This document shows, one piece after another, positions 18,575 through 28,465 of a stretch of DNA of 64,000 nucleotides (position 1 is the stretch's first letter; the number at the start of each line of letters is the position of its first letter). Source of the DNA: Sipunculus nudus (Eukaryota; Annelida; Sipuncula; Golfingiida; Sipunculidae); the NCBI GenBank assembly GCA_026874595.1, contig JAPPUL010000073.1, positions 583,973 to 647,972 of the forward strand. Reading direction: 5' to 3'. A model generated the notes under the pieces. That model ran no database searches. It saw only the letters and a program-made list of their open reading frames with translations, and was not told the origin of the DNA. The position numbers and the translations under genes were made by a program.

Positions 18575-20214
18575 TAGTATAACCAGTTAATCTTATTTAT
18601 CTGAGGCATTGCCGAAAATATAGTGTTTAATGAAAGTTCTATCTTGTCTAAAAACAAATTAGGATATACTCCCATAAGTATAACAAGTATTATAAGAGGT
18701 ACAAAAATGCTTAACTCTCTTTTTGTAAGATCCTTTAATGCTTTATTCTCTTTCAAAACACACTCACCAAAAAATACCTTCTGATAAAGATATAACATGT
18801 ATACTGCAGAAAGAATGATACCAAAGGCACCCAAAGTCCCATATACCCAATTTGCCCTAAAACTGCCAATAAGTATTAAAAACTCGCCTATAAAGCCATT
18901 TAAGCCCGGAAGCCCTATTGATGATAGTGTCGTTATCATAAAGACTACCGCATATATAGGCATAACTGAAGATAATCCCCCGAAAGCTTCTATATCTTTT
19001 GTGTGACGCCTTTCATAAAGTATTCCTACAAGCAAAAACAACAATCCCGTACTAAGTCCATGGTTTATCATTTGATATATTGCTCCACTAACACCCTGAT
19101 ACGACAAGAACATTTTACCATCAAGTCCGCTGCTAAAGGCAAAAAGTCCAAGCATTACAAACCCAAGATGGCTTACCGACGAATACGCTATTAGTTTCTT
19201 TATATCCTTCTGGGCCAACGCCATCAATGCTCCGTATATTATACCCACTATCGCCAAGATAGAGATATATGGTGCAAAGTTAAAGGACGCATTTGGGAAA
19301 AAAGGTATTGCAAATCTTATAAATCCATATGTTCCCATTTTTAATAAAACACCTGCAAGAATTACACTACCTGCTGTTGGGGCTTGAACGTGCGCATCTG
19401 GAAGCCATGTATGAAACGGGAATATAGGAACCTTGATCGCAAAGGATAAAAAAAATGCAAGGAAGAGTATCGTTTCTACACTAATTCCATATCCAAGTAC
19501 ATCATATATTATATTTAGAGTATAACTTTGTTCGTATATCGTACTTAAATTAAATGTTCCCACTTCAAGGTATATATATATTATGCCCAGAAACATTAGT
19601 AAGCTCCCGACTAGTGTATATATAAAAAACTTAACTGCTGCATAGACCTTGCTTTCTCCTCCCCATACCCCTATAATAAAATACATCGGGATTAGCATCA
19701 CTTCCCAAAATAGATAGAATAAAAGTAAGTCCCATGCCATAAAAGCTCCAAGCATCCCTGCTTCCATTAAAAGCATACATACTATAAATTCTTTTATCCT
19801 AAAAGATATTGACCTCCATGAGGCAAGAATTGTAATTGGTATTAAAAGCGTTGTAAGTACTATCATTAGTATACTTATTGCATCTACTTGCAAATGGTAG
19901 GTCGAATTTACATCTACAAAACCTAAATTAAGCCAGGGTACAACTTCAGAAAAACCTGCTATTCTTTGTCCGCCCTCTGTAACGATAATTACATTTGTAT
20001 TAAACCATTCAAATATATTAGTCCCCGGATAATGACTCCCTACATAAGTGAAAAGCGGTAGTGATAGTAAAAATACAAGAAAAGAAAATACAAAACCTAT
20101 AACCTTTAAAACTGTCCCGTTTCTATCTTCACTATATACTCTATCCTTTGGCAAAAAGAGTACTACTAATGCCCCTATAACAGGCAAAAATAATAATACA
20201 CTCATAAGTCCCAT
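18574..20214 (-). CDS. nuoM: NADH-quinone oxidoreductase subunit M
   Basis: Antiporter-like proton-pumping subunit of complex I, 546 residues. Key membrane charges are visible: the helix-5 Glu in LFYLFWEVMLIPMYFIIG, the helix-7 Lys in FAIKVPIFPFHTWLPDAHVQAPT, and Lys in QKDIKKLIAYSSVSHLGF. Length and helix content are normal. It follows nuoL with a 63-bp gap and overlaps nuoN by one base. Confidence 0.97.
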   Translation of the reverse strand: MGLMSVLLFLPVIGALVVLFLPKDRVYSEDRNGTVLKVIGFVFSFLVFLLSLPLFTYVGSHYPGTNIFEWFNTNVIIVTEGGQRIAGFSEVVPWLNLGFVDVNSTYHLQVDAISILMIVLTTLLIPITILASWRSISFRIKEFIVCMLLMEAGMLGAFMAWDLLLFYLFWEVMLIPMYFIIGVWGGESKVYAAVKFFIYTLVGSLLMFLGIIYIYLEVGTFNLSTIYEQSYTLNIIYDVLGYGISVETILFLAFFLSFAIKVPIFPFHTWLPDAHVQAPTAGSVILAGVLLKMGTYGFIRFAIPFFPNASFNFAPYISILAIVGIIYGALMALAQKDIKKLIAYSSVSHLGFVMLGLFAFSSGLDGKMFLSYQGVSGAIYQMINHGLSTGLLFLLVGILYERRHTKDIEAFGGLSSVMPIYAVVFMITTLSSIGLPGLNGFIGEFLILIGSFRANWVYGTLGAFGIILSAVYMLYLYQKVFFGECVLKENKALKDLTKRELSIFVPLIILVILMGVYPNLFLDKIELSLNTIFSAMPQINKINWLY

Positions 20215-20277
20215 TTAAAAAACCCTTTATATCATCTTCAAAAAATACATGAAAGCTAAAAATATCCTTACCATACT

Positions 20278-22209
20278 TTACCCTACTTTAAGAGAGTATA
20301 ATATATATAGCAATACAAATACTACCCCCAAAAGTAAGGTAAACGCATACACACTAATATTTCCAGATTGCACATTCCCAAACAAATTACCAATCCTTCT
20401 TGCCAAAAGGCCAACCCCATTTACTAGCCCATCAATTACCAAAACATCAAAACGACGCCATAAGTATCTCGATCCCTTTATAAGCGGTCTCACAAATATA
20501 AAATCATATAGCTCATCTATATAATATTTATTATAAGAAAGCTTATAAAATATCCGACCAATATAACTTGTGGCAAACTTATCAGGCATACTCAAACTCT
20601 TTCCATATACAATGCCGGCTCCTATAGCAAATATTATCCCAAGTATCGTCACTAAAGCTATATGTGGGACTTCAACAACCTGTTTGCCAAAAACGTTCGA
20701 CAAAAATATATGTATATCACCTCCAAAAAGACCAGGGTATCCTATAAGCCCCCCAAATAAAGCCAATAGCGCAAGCACCACCAAAACTCCGCTCATCACC
20801 TTAGATGGCTCGCCCACATGTTCATAATCTTCTAAAGACATTTTAGTCTTACTCCCCCAAAACGTTAAACCCATAAGACGAAAGCTATACATTGCCGTAA
20901 ACAATGCTCCTAAAACACCAACTATCCAAAAAATATAGCCAAGTTCATAACCAAACAATAACATCTCATATGACTTAACCTTTTCAAGTATTAAATCCTT
21001 ACTCATAAAACCAGATATATAAGGCAATACCCCGCTAAGCGCTAAAGCCCCTATTAGCATTGTATAATAGGTTATTGGCAACTTTGACTTTAGTTTGCCC
21101 ATCTTATTCATGTCCTGTTCATGATGTGTTGCTAATATCACCGAGCCTGCACACAAGAATAAAAGTGCTTTGAAAAACGCATGCGTTACTAAGTGAAATA
21201 TCCCAACCGAAAAAGCTCCTACTGCCATCGCCATAAACATATACCCAAGTTGGCTCACTGTCGAATAGGCAAGCACTTTCTTTATATCATTTTGACTTAT
21301 TGCTATTGTTCCTGCGTATAGGGCTGTTGCTCCTCCTATTATTAGAATAATCAGCATTGTCGTAGATGACAGGCTAAACAAATAATGCAGCCGACCTATC
21401 ATGTATACTCCCGCTGTTACCATAGTTGCTGCGTGGATTAATGCGCTAACCGGTGTTGGACCCGCCATCGCGTCCGGTAACCAGGTATATAGTGGTATTT
21501 GGGCTGACTTGCCTGTTGCTCCTACAAATAATAACAACGTTATTATCGTTATTACTCCCCCTGAGACAAGCCCTTCTACTACTTTTTCATTCCCTTTTAT
21601 ATAACTTTCAAGAGAAGCAAAATCTAGCGTCCCAAAGTAGGCAAATATTAAAAATATCCCAAGTATAAATCCTAAATCCCCTATCCTATTTACTATAAAT
21701 GCTTTCTTGCCTGCTTTTGCAAAATCTATATTCTTATACCAAAAGCCAATAAGCAAATACGAGCAAAGGCCTACACCCTCCCACCCAAGAAAGAGTAATA
21801 CCAGATTATCTGCCATCACAAGCACCAACATGGAAAACGTAAACAGATTTAAATATGAGAAAAACTTATGTACTCCTAAATCCCCTTTCATATAGCCTGT
21901 TGAGTAAAGGTGTATTAAAAATCCAACACCGGTTATTACATTCATCATAACTATAGAAAGCTCATCTACCCTAAACCCAAATGAAATGTCAAGCTCTCCA
22001 GCGCGAAACCAGCTATATAATGTATGTTCTAGTGGTGCGCCCCCTCCAAATGCCAAATCTAAAAGTATTATAAACGACAATATAAATGACACTAATACCG
22101 TTGTACACCCTATTATATGCACATACCTTACACTAAGACGTTTGCCAAAAAGTCCATTTAGTATAAAGCCTAGTAAAGGTAAAAAGGCTATTAGTATTAG
22201 CAAGTTCAC
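20278..22209 (-). CDS. nuoL: NADH-quinone oxidoreductase subunit L
   Basis: Distal antiporter-like subunit of complex I with the long lateral helix, 643 residues. Family marks include LFLGWEGVGLCSYLLIGFWY, KSAQIPLYTWLPDAMAGPTPVSALIHAATMVTAGVY and HAFFKALLFLCAGSVI. The C-terminal region holds the amphipathic lateral helix and a last membrane anchor. The start is a GTG directly after the nuoK TAG, so the two are coupled in translation. Confidence 0.97.
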   Translation of the reverse strand: MNLLILIAFLPLLGFILNGLFGKRLSVRYVHIIGCTTVLVSFILSFIILLDLAFGGGAPLEHTLYSWFRAGELDISFGFRVDELSIVMMNVITGVGFLIHLYSTGYMKGDLGVHKFFSYLNLFTFSMLVLVMADNLVLLFLGWEGVGLCSYLLIGFWYKNIDFAKAGKKAFIVNRIGDLGFILGIFLIFAYFGTLDFASLESYIKGNEKVVEGLVSGGVITIITLLLFVGATGKSAQIPLYTWLPDAMAGPTPVSALIHAATMVTAGVYMIGRLHYLFSLSSTTMLIILIIGGATALYAGTIAISQNDIKKVLAYSTVSQLGYMFMAMAVGAFSVGIFHLVTHAFFKALLFLCAGSVILATHHEQDMNKMGKLKSKLPITYYTMLIGALALSGVLPYISGFMSKDLILEKVKSYEMLLFGYELGYIFWIVGVLGALFTAMYSFRLMGLTFWGSKTKMSLEDYEHVGEPSKVMSGVLVVLALLALFGGLIGYPGLFGGDIHIFLSNVFGKQVVEVPHIALVTILGIIFAIGAGIVYGKSLSMPDKFATSYIGRIFYKLSYNKYYIDELYDFIFVRPLIKGSRYLWRRFDVLVIDGLVNGVGLLARRIGNLFGNVQSGNISVYAFTLLLGVVFVLLYILYSLKVG

Positions 22210-22530
22210 CTACCCCCGTAGTCCCGTTAGATTATCTACATCTATTTTTCTTTTGTTTTTATATATTGTAACAAGCAATGCAAGCCCTACCGCTGCCTCA
22301 CACGCCGCCACTGCTATTATCAATAAAACAAAATAATGTCCCGCCTCAGCTCCAACTTTATAATATTTAAAATAATTAAAGGCAATTATTATTAGGCCTA
22401 CCGCATTGAACATTATCTCAAGACTCATTAATACTACAAGCAAATTACGCTTTGTTATAACTCCATAGGCTCCTATGCCAAAAAGTATTAATCCTAGTAT
22501 TATGCTATTATTTAGAGTAAAAAAGTTCAA
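22210..22530 (-). CDS. nuoK: NADH-quinone oxidoreductase subunit K
   Basis: Small three-helix membrane subunit of complex I, 106 residues. The conserved Glu in SLEIMFNAVGLIIIAF (helix 2) and AACEAAVGLALLVTIYKNK (helix 3) are the membrane carboxylates that take part in proton transfer. Its start abuts the nuoJ stop with no spacer, and nuoL follows immediately. Confidence 0.97.
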   Translation of the reverse strand: MNFFTLNNSIILGLILFGIGAYGVITKRNLLVVLMSLEIMFNAVGLIIIAFNYFKYYKVGAEAGHYFVLLIIAVAACEAAVGLALLVTIYKNKRKIDVDNLTGLRG

Positions 22531-23187
22531 CTATTTTTGCCTCCCATATCGTCCTGCTAATATCAAAACCCCTATTATTGATACTATTATAAGTATTGAT
22601 GTTAACTCAAAGGAGATTATTGCTATGCTTTCACTGTTATTTTTTAACGTCGCCTCTTTTGTTCCTTCTGTCTTGCCAAATATATATTCCCCTATCTTTT
22701 TTGTCGAACCAAATTCTTTAAGACCCTCTTTGTCTAAAATCCTACCTAAACTCTCTTCATTCCCATCATCTGTCCCATCACCTGTCTTATTTAAGACTTT
22801 TGTATACCCAGCCTTTTTATTACTAACATCAGTCGGGCTAAAGAAAAGCAACAGAGGTAGCACTATTAAAAATGACAGTATTAACACTAAAGAAAGAAGT
22901 TTATATATCATACTCTTGTCTACCTCATATTCCTTCTTTCCCAAGTCCACCATCATTATAACAAAAGTAAAAAGTACCATTATCGCTCCCGCATACACTA
23001 AAACCTCAATTATTGCAACAAATGGAGCTGACATTAACAAATATATCCCCGCTATCGGGATAAACGACGCAATTAATGCTATTGAGCTATATATTGGATT
23101 TTTAAGATATATTACAAGTAGTGCAAGTGATATCGTACTTATGCTAAATATGATAAATAGTGCCTCCTGCACTATCTGGTTATCCAA
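22531..23187 (-). CDS. nuoJ: NADH-quinone oxidoreductase subunit J
   Basis: Membrane subunit of complex I, 218 residues with five helices. The motif VEVLVYAGAIMVLFTFVIMMVDLG carries the flexible pi-bulge helix region of the family. Between helices four and five there is a longer hydrophilic loop rich in Gly, Lys and Glu (about residues 120-175) than in most NuoJ proteins. The start appears to be TTG. It is followed with no gap by nuoK. Confidence 0.94.
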   Translation of the reverse strand: MDNQIVQEALFIIFSISTISLALLVIYLKNPIYSSIALIASFIPIAGIYLLMSAPFVAIIEVLVYAGAIMVLFTFVIMMVDLGKKEYEVDKSMIYKLLSLVLILSFLIVLPLLLFFSPTDVSNKKAGYTKVLNKTGDGTDDGNEESLGRILDKEGLKEFGSTKKIGEYIFGKTEGTKEATLKNNSESIAIISFELTSILIIVSIIGVLILAGRYGRQK

Positions 23188-23328
23188 ATTCTTCTCTCCA
23201 TCAATTAATCTTTAATATAAGCCTTTCTTTTTAGACTTTTTGCCTTCCTAAATTATATCTTTTTATAATCTAGTTTATTATAATCTAGACAAACTAGTCG
23301 CTTTTGTGCATCTCATTTCTCATAAATA

Positions 23329-23796
23329 TTACATGTCTAAAAGCTTTTGTCGATCATATATAAAATCCTGTCGCTTACCATATACCTCAGGATGTTTATG
23401 AGTCATCTCAATAGCATCGCAAGGACAAGCTTCAACGCAATACCCACAAAATATACACCTAAGCTCATCTATTGTAAAAGATGCTGGATACTTGTCCCTA
23501 TCAGGACCATACCCTTCAGGTGATGGCGATGCTTCTATAAATATACAGTTTGATGGGCAGGCGGTTGCGCACATGAAACATGCAACACATTTTATACGTC
23601 CTTTTTCATCTTGCTTAAGCCTATGCAAACCTCGAAATCGGCTTGAATACTCTGGTTTTTCCTCCGGATATTGTATTGTAAATTTCTTAACTTTCAAAAG
23701 GTGCTTCAATGTATGCAAAAGACCTCTTAGTATACTAAAGAAGTAAAACTTCTCTAATAAGCTTATCTTTTTATATTTCTTTTTATATTCTCTCAT
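23329..23796 (-). CDS. nuoI: NADH-quinone oxidoreductase subunit I
   Basis: Peripheral-arm iron-sulfur subunit of complex I carrying clusters N6a and N6b, 155 residues. The two ferredoxin motifs are [15 protein letters not shown] and [15 protein letters not shown]. An N-terminal amphipathic helix ([14 protein letters not shown]) contacts the membrane. The ATG lies in a 14-bp tandem duplication that repeats the start codon context upstream (see the repeat at 23790-23824). Confidence 0.97.
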   Translation of the reverse strand: MREYKKKYKKISLLEKFYFFSILRGLLHTLKHLLKVKKFTIQYPEEKPEYSSRFRGLHRLKQDEKGRIKCVACFMCATACPSNCIFIEASPSPEGYGPDRDKYPASFTIDELRCIFCGYCVEACPCDAIEMTHKHPEVYGKRQDFIYDRQKLLDM

Positions 23797-23824
23797 CTAT
23801 TTACTCTCATCTATTTACTCTCAT
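23790..23824. repeat. 14-bp tandem repeat duplicating the nuoI start region
   Basis: Two complete copies and one partial copy of CTCTCATCTATTTA. On the coding strand each contains ATGAGAG, so the real nuoI ATG is preceded by two more. Each upstream ATG opens a five-codon mini-ORF (MRVNR) whose TGA stop overlaps the next ATG as ATGA. This could couple reinitiation to nuoI translation. Confidence 0.85.
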
Positions 23825-23860
23825 TAAACTCAAATCTAATCCCCACAAAATACCAGCATA

Positions 23861-24925
23861 TTATACATTAAATCCAAAGTACTGCAATAATACCATAAGC
23901 ATTATATTAAATATTGCAAGCGGTACAAGCACCACCCAACCCTGATACATAAGCTGATCCCATCTAACTCGGGGCAAGGTCCAGCGTACCCATATGAAAA
24001 AGAATATGAATATACCCACCTTCAAACTAAATACTCCAAACGATATTAAACCTACTATCCAGGGCCCGTATTCAGCATAAGGAAAAATATTTTCTATTCC
24101 AGGTAAATACCAGCCTCCAAAAAACAAAGTTACCATTAAAGCTGATATTGAAAACATTGCTATATATTCTCCCATGAAGAACATTGCAAACTTAAGCCCG
24201 CTATATTCTGTGTGATACCCACCTACAAGCTCTGACTCCGCCTCCGGCATATCAAATGGCAGTCTATTTGTTTCTGCAAATGCTGTAACTAAAAATATAA
24301 AAAACGCAAGCGGCTGCCGAAACACGTACCAAGCTGGCACATAGTCAAGTATATATCCCTTTTGCGATATCACTATATCATCTAACGACAAACTCCCCGA
24401 CGACATTATTATACTTATTAAAGAAAGTCCCATTGCAAGCTCAAAACTAACTAGTTGCGCTGAGGACCTAAGTCCGCCTATTAACGAATACTTGCTGAAC
24501 GACGACCAGCCCCCATATGATAACCCATAGGCACTTATTGAGCTTACCGCAAGTACAAATAATAACCCCACCCCAATATCCGATAACGCAAGGCTTCCTC
24601 GACTCCCTATCAAATATTCAACTCCTCCCATCTCCTCACCCCAACTCACGTTCCCAAACGGTATCACTCCAAATACTATTACCGGAGGGATGAACGCTAG
24701 TATCGGCGCTAGGTTATAGATAAACTTATTCGCTCGCTCCGGTATTACATCCTCCTTAAAGATAAACTTAAATACGTCTGCAAGCGGTTGCAATATCCCA
24801 AACGGCCCCACCCTATTCGGCCCTATCCTATCTTGTATAAACGCTGAAATACGCCGCTCCGCCAATAGCGACATCGGTACCGTGCTTATTACCATTACTG
24901 CGATAACAACGCTCTTTAAGAGCAT
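23861..24925 (-). CDS. nuoH: NADH-quinone oxidoreductase subunit H
   Basis: Membrane subunit at the junction of the peripheral and membrane arms of complex I, forming part of the quinone channel. 354 residues, eight helices. Diagnostic stretches are AERRISAFIQDRIGPNRVGPFGILQPLADVFKF, ETNRLPFDMPEAESELVGGYHTEYSG and WVRWTLPRVRWDQLM. The family's conserved charged residues are all present. It follows nuoG by 14 bp. Confidence 0.97.
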   Translation of the reverse strand: MLLKSVVIAVMVISTVPMSLLAERRISAFIQDRIGPNRVGPFGILQPLADVFKFIFKEDVIPERANKFIYNLAPILAFIPPVIVFGVIPFGNVSWGEEMGGVEYLIGSRGSLALSDIGVGLLFVLAVSSISAYGLSYGGWSSFSKYSLIGGLRSSAQLVSFELAMGLSLISIIMSSGSLSLDDIVISQKGYILDYVPAWYVFRQPLAFFIFLVTAFAETNRLPFDMPEAESELVGGYHTEYSGLKFAMFFMGEYIAMFSISALMVTLFFGGWYLPGIENIFPYAEYGPWIVGLISFGVFSLKVGIFIFFFIWVRWTLPRVRWDQLMYQGWVVLVPLAIFNIMLMVLLQYFGFNV

Positions 24926-24939
24926 TAGTATTACGTTTT

Positions 24940-26493
24940 CTATTTCAATACCTCTTTATTCCTTTTTAGCTTCTCAGCCAACTTATTGTAAATCCCATCA
25001 ACAAAATCTCCCTCTAGCCCCTCGGATAGCTCACCCCCCATAAGCCCCATTAGCCTATTTAGTATCTCTTTACAGCTAAGTCCATAAGTCATAGGATCTA
25101 TCACTGATTTAAAGCTTTGCAGCATATATTTGTCATTTATATAACTACCGCTATCTTCATAATGACTCAACATCGATAACTCTAAATCTGATCTCCGACT
25201 AAACTCTGTCCTAATATAATCAATAACTACTATATCTTCAAACCTATTTTTTGCCCCACTAGCAATCCCTTTAGGTACGTACCCTTCTCCTACTCCCCCT
25301 ATATATAACAAATTCTTTACCCCTTCAGCTAAATCTACATCCTCTCTAACTTCAGTATCCATCCCATATATAACCTTTATCCCTAAAACATTAGGATTCC
25401 TATCACCACTTATCCTAAATCCAGGATATATTTCATCTGCTTCCATTACATTACCAAAAAAATATATCTTGACTCCCTCCAAATGTTTATCCCGAAGCTC
25501 CTTTAGCATATACAAAACTTCATTGCTACTCCACGCCGATACCACAATCCCAAGACTCATAACATATTTCTTATCTAAAAGACGCTCCTTTAAACTAAAT
25601 AACGCCTTATCCCATGATACTTCCTTTCCTTCCAAATATGGTTCCCTTAATCTATTCTCAGAATATATATATCCGTAATTAAGCCGCCCATAATCGCACA
25701 TGAACGACTTATTCACTTCTTCATTTTCCATCGGCACTATCCGCTTTATCTTATTATCAAGTGCATCCACTCGTACATTACAACCCACTGAACACATGTT
25801 ACATATGCTCTTTTTTTGACTCATATTCCATACCCGTGCCTCGTAAAGAAAATCCGCACTCACTAAAGCACCAACCGGACATATATCATTTACATTCATT
25901 GATAAGGCATTGTTTATTGGATAGCTTGGATGTATATCTATTTTAGACTTATCACCCCTCCCCACTACGCTAAGCTCTCCTGTCCCGCTTATCTCATCTG
26001 TGAAACGTACGCATCGCGTGCACACTATACATCTACTACCCCAATACTTTACATGTTCTCCTAAATCCTTTACCTCCTTTACCTCCTTCCCTTCCGAAAA
26101 TCGTCCCGCGGCATAGCCATAATCATATGAATAATTCTGCAATGTACACTCCCCCGCTTTGTCACACACTGGGCAATCTAATGGATGGTTTATAAGCAAA
26201 AACTCCATTATGTTTTCTCGAAGCTTTATTACCGACTCAGACTTTGTATCAACTTCCATGCCCTCTGATACCACCGTTGCACACGATATCACAGGCTTTG
26301 GTATACCTTTTACATTCACTAGGCACATTCGGCAGTTTCCCGCTATTGACAAATCTTTGTGATAGCAAAAATGAGGAACCTTTATACCGTTTTCATGGCA
26401 TACTTGTATTACTGTCTTTCCTGCCTCACTCCTATACTCCTTCCCATCTATCTTTAATACTATATTTTTACGTTTCTTTCCATTCAACTCCAT
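24940..26493 (-). CDS. nuoG: NADH-quinone oxidoreductase subunit G, short form
   Basis: Iron-sulfur subunit of the NADH-input module. The N-terminal [2Fe-2S] site (CYHKDLSIAGNCRMC), the His-Cys site (HPLDCPVCDKAGEC), the CIVCTRCVRF site and the extra CNMCSVGCN site used by many bacterial NuoG proteins are all visible. It is about 517 residues, well short of the roughly 900 of E. coli NuoG. Most of the inactive molybdopterin-like domain is shortened. I chose the ATG at 26493, which has GAGG nine bases upstream, over a TTG fifteen bases earlier. Confidence 0.92.
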   Translation of the reverse strand: MELNGKKRKNIVLKIDGKEYRSEAGKTVIQVCHENGIKVPHFCYHKDLSIAGNCRMCLVNVKGIPKPVISCATVVSEGMEVDTKSESVIKLRENIMEFLLINHPLDCPVCDKAGECTLQNYSYDYGYAAGRFSEGKEVKEVKDLGEHVKYWGSRCIVCTRCVRFTDEISGTGELSVVGRGDKSKIDIHPSYPINNALSMNVNDICPVGALVSADFLYEARVWNMSQKKSICNMCSVGCNVRVDALDNKIKRIVPMENEEVNKSFMCDYGRLNYGYIYSENRLREPYLEGKEVSWDKALFSLKERLLDKKYVMSLGIVVSAWSSNEVLYMLKELRDKHLEGVKIYFFGNVMEADEIYPGFRISGDRNPNVLGIKVIYGMDTEVREDVDLAEGVKNLLYIGGVGEGYVPKGIASGAKNRFEDIVVIDYIRTEFSRRSDLELSMLSHYEDSGSYINDKYMLQSFKSVIDPMTYGLSCKEILNRLMGLMGGELSEGLEGDFVDGIYNKLAEKLKRNKEVLK

Positions 26494-26523
26494 TCTTAAT
26501 AACCTCAAGCTACTTTTTTCTAT

Positions 26524-26574
26524 CCTTTATCCCCTTTATCCCTTTATCCCTTTATCCCTTTTATCCCTTTTATA
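26524..26574. repeat. Short ATCCCTTT repeat between nuoF and nuoG
   Basis: About six head-to-tail copies of an 8-10 bp pyrimidine-rich unit (CCCTTTAT with variable T and C runs). On the coding strand this reads as a series of ATAAAGGG units ending about 30 bp before the nuoG ATG. The repeated GGG may resemble ribosome-binding sequence. The function is unknown. Confidence 0.8.
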
Positions 26575-26637
26575 AAGACTCTTTGTAAAATCCTCTCTCT
26601 AAGTCCATCTCTTTAACCTGTCGCCTAACCCTATCTC

Positions 26638-27903
26638 CTATTCTACCACTTGTTCTACTTCCAAAAGAGATTCAAACTCTTCTCTAAATGCATCTAAATA
26701 GCTTCTCATTGGCATCGCTGCCGCATCCGCAAGTACACATATCGTCTTCCCTTGCATGTTATTACATATATCATTTAGTAAATCCAAATCCTCTTTCTTG
26801 CCCTCTCCTTTCTTAAGACGATATAATATCTTCTCAAGCCACCCTGTCCCCTCCCGACATGGAGTACACTGTCCGCAGGACTCATGATGATAGAATTTCA
26901 TCAAGTTTAATATCGCATCTACCATATCCGTATCTTCATTCATTACAACAATCCCTCCTGACCCTAACATGCTTGAAGCCTCAGAAAGACTCTCATAATC
27001 CATCTTTATATCCAACTGATCCCCTTTTAATATCGGAGTCGATGAGCCGCCAGGTATTACTGCCTTAACACTCTTACCCTCAGGTATCACCCCCCCTCCA
27101 TACTCATTTATTATCTCCCTTAACTTTGTCCCAAGCGGTACTTCATAATTACCTGGCTTCTTTACATGCCCACTTAATGAGAATATCTTAAAACCCGGAC
27201 TCTTCTCTGTCCCAAAGCTTCTATGCCAATCTGAGCCTTTTTCTATTATATGTGGTAAATTACATAATGTCTCTACGTTATTTATTATCGTCGGGGCCCC
27301 GAAAAGACCTTGCACTGCCGGGAAAGGTGGCTTTATCTTCGGATAACCGCGCGAGCCCTCAAGCGACGTCAACTGCGCCGTCTCCTCACCACATATATAA
27401 GCCCCCGCTCCCCTAACTACAAATACATCTAAATCATATCCACTCCCAAATATATCCTTCCCTATATAGCCTTTGTCCCTTGCCTCCTCTATTGCCTCTA
27501 CAAGCACTTTATACCCATACCCAAATTCCCCTCTTATATATATATAGGCTTGGTTAGACTGTATGGCCCAACAACATATTATAATTCCTTCTAAAAGTTG
27601 ATGAGGATCATATTCTATTAATGCCCTATCTTTAAATGTCCCCGGCTCACTCTCATCTGCGTTGCAGGATAAGTATACTGGCTTTTTTCCCTTTGGGATA
27701 AAACTCCATTTTAAGCCAGTTGGAAAACCTGCACCCCCACGCCCTCGCAATCCTGAGGCTTTTACTAGTTCTGTTACATCATTTGGAGCCTTTGAAAGTG
27801 CTGTCCTCGCCCCCTTATACCCACCCCCAGCCTCATAATACGATAGCTCTTTTGCTTTCTCGTTTCCTACATTCTTTGTTAAAACTGGCTCGAATTTTAT
27901 CAA
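26638..27903 (-). CDS. nuoF: NADH-quinone oxidoreductase subunit F
   Basis: NADH-binding flavoprotein of complex I, 421 residues. The NADH/FMN glycine-rich loop GLRGRGGAGFPTGLKW, the FMN segment VRGAGAYICGEETAQLTSLEG and the N3 cluster motif ESCGQCTPCREGT with a distant fourth Cys (NNMQGKTICVLADAAAMP) are all present. The start is TTG. A run of seven G bases lies within the gene (27090-27096). Confidence 0.97.
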   Translation of the reverse strand: MIKFEPVLTKNVGNEKAKELSYYEAGGGYKGARTALSKAPNDVTELVKASGLRGRGGAGFPTGLKWSFIPKGKKPVYLSCNADESEPGTFKDRALIEYDPHQLLEGIIICCWAIQSNQAYIYIRGEFGYGYKVLVEAIEEARDKGYIGKDIFGSGYDLDVFVVRGAGAYICGEETAQLTSLEGSRGYPKIKPPFPAVQGLFGAPTIINNVETLCNLPHIIEKGSDWHRSFGTEKSPGFKIFSLSGHVKKPGNYEVPLGTKLREIINEYGGGVIPEGKSVKAVIPGGSSTPILKGDQLDIKMDYESLSEASSMLGSGGIVVMNEDTDMVDAILNLMKFYHHESCGQCTPCREGTGWLEKILYRLKKGEGKKEDLDLLNDICNNMQGKTICVLADAAAMPMRSYLDAFREEFESLLEVEQVVE

Positions 27904-27959
27904 TATATTACTCCCTTATATTACTTCCTTCTTTTCAAGCTTAATCCTTATTAAACTAG

Positions 27960-28430
27960 TTATTCTAGCTTTGATAGTATTTCGTCTATTTTATCTTTTG
28001 TTAGATTTTCATGATATTTATCATCTATTTGCATAACTGGTGCTGTGTCGCAGCTTGCAAGGCATTCTACCTTCTCAAGAGAATATTTACCATCTGCACT
28101 CTTATCTCCTACACCCACTCCCAGCTTATCTTCTAAATATTTCAACACCTCTTCAGAACCTCGTAAAGCACACATTAGTGTACTACATACCATTATCCTA
28201 TTCTTTCCATGATGACATCTTTTAAAATGTGTGTAGAATGTTAAAAATCCATATACATACGAGGGCGACAACTCAAGCAGCTTCCCTACAAATTCGCATT
28301 CCTCATGCTCTAGATAACCAACCTCTCGTTCCACTACTCGCATAACTGACAACAATGCCGCTTTCTTATTCGGGAAATGTGTTAGTATCTCTTCTACCTC
28401 TTCTTTTATTGATGGCGTTATTTCTTGCAT
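27960..28430 (-). CDS. nuoE: NADH-quinone oxidoreductase subunit E
   Basis: Thioredoxin-fold [2Fe-2S] subunit (cluster N1a) of complex I. The four ligands are in CSTLMC and CLASCDTAP, and the helical N-terminal half (FPNKKAALLSVMRVVEREVGYL) is typical. I prefer the ATG at 28430, which gives 156 residues. A GTG at 28463, three bases after the nuoD stop, would add eleven residues without a good ribosome site. It lies between nuoD and nuoF. Confidence 0.93.
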   Translation of the reverse strand: MQEITPSIKEEVEEILTHFPNKKAALLSVMRVVEREVGYLEHEECEFVGKLLELSPSYVYGFLTFYTHFKRCHHGKNRIMVCSTLMCALRGSEEVLKYLEDKLGVGVGDKSADGKYSLEKVECLASCDTAPVMQIDDKYHENLTKDKIDEILSKLE

Positions 28431-28465
28431 GTGTTTCTCTTTATAACTCCCGTTTTTTAACACAT

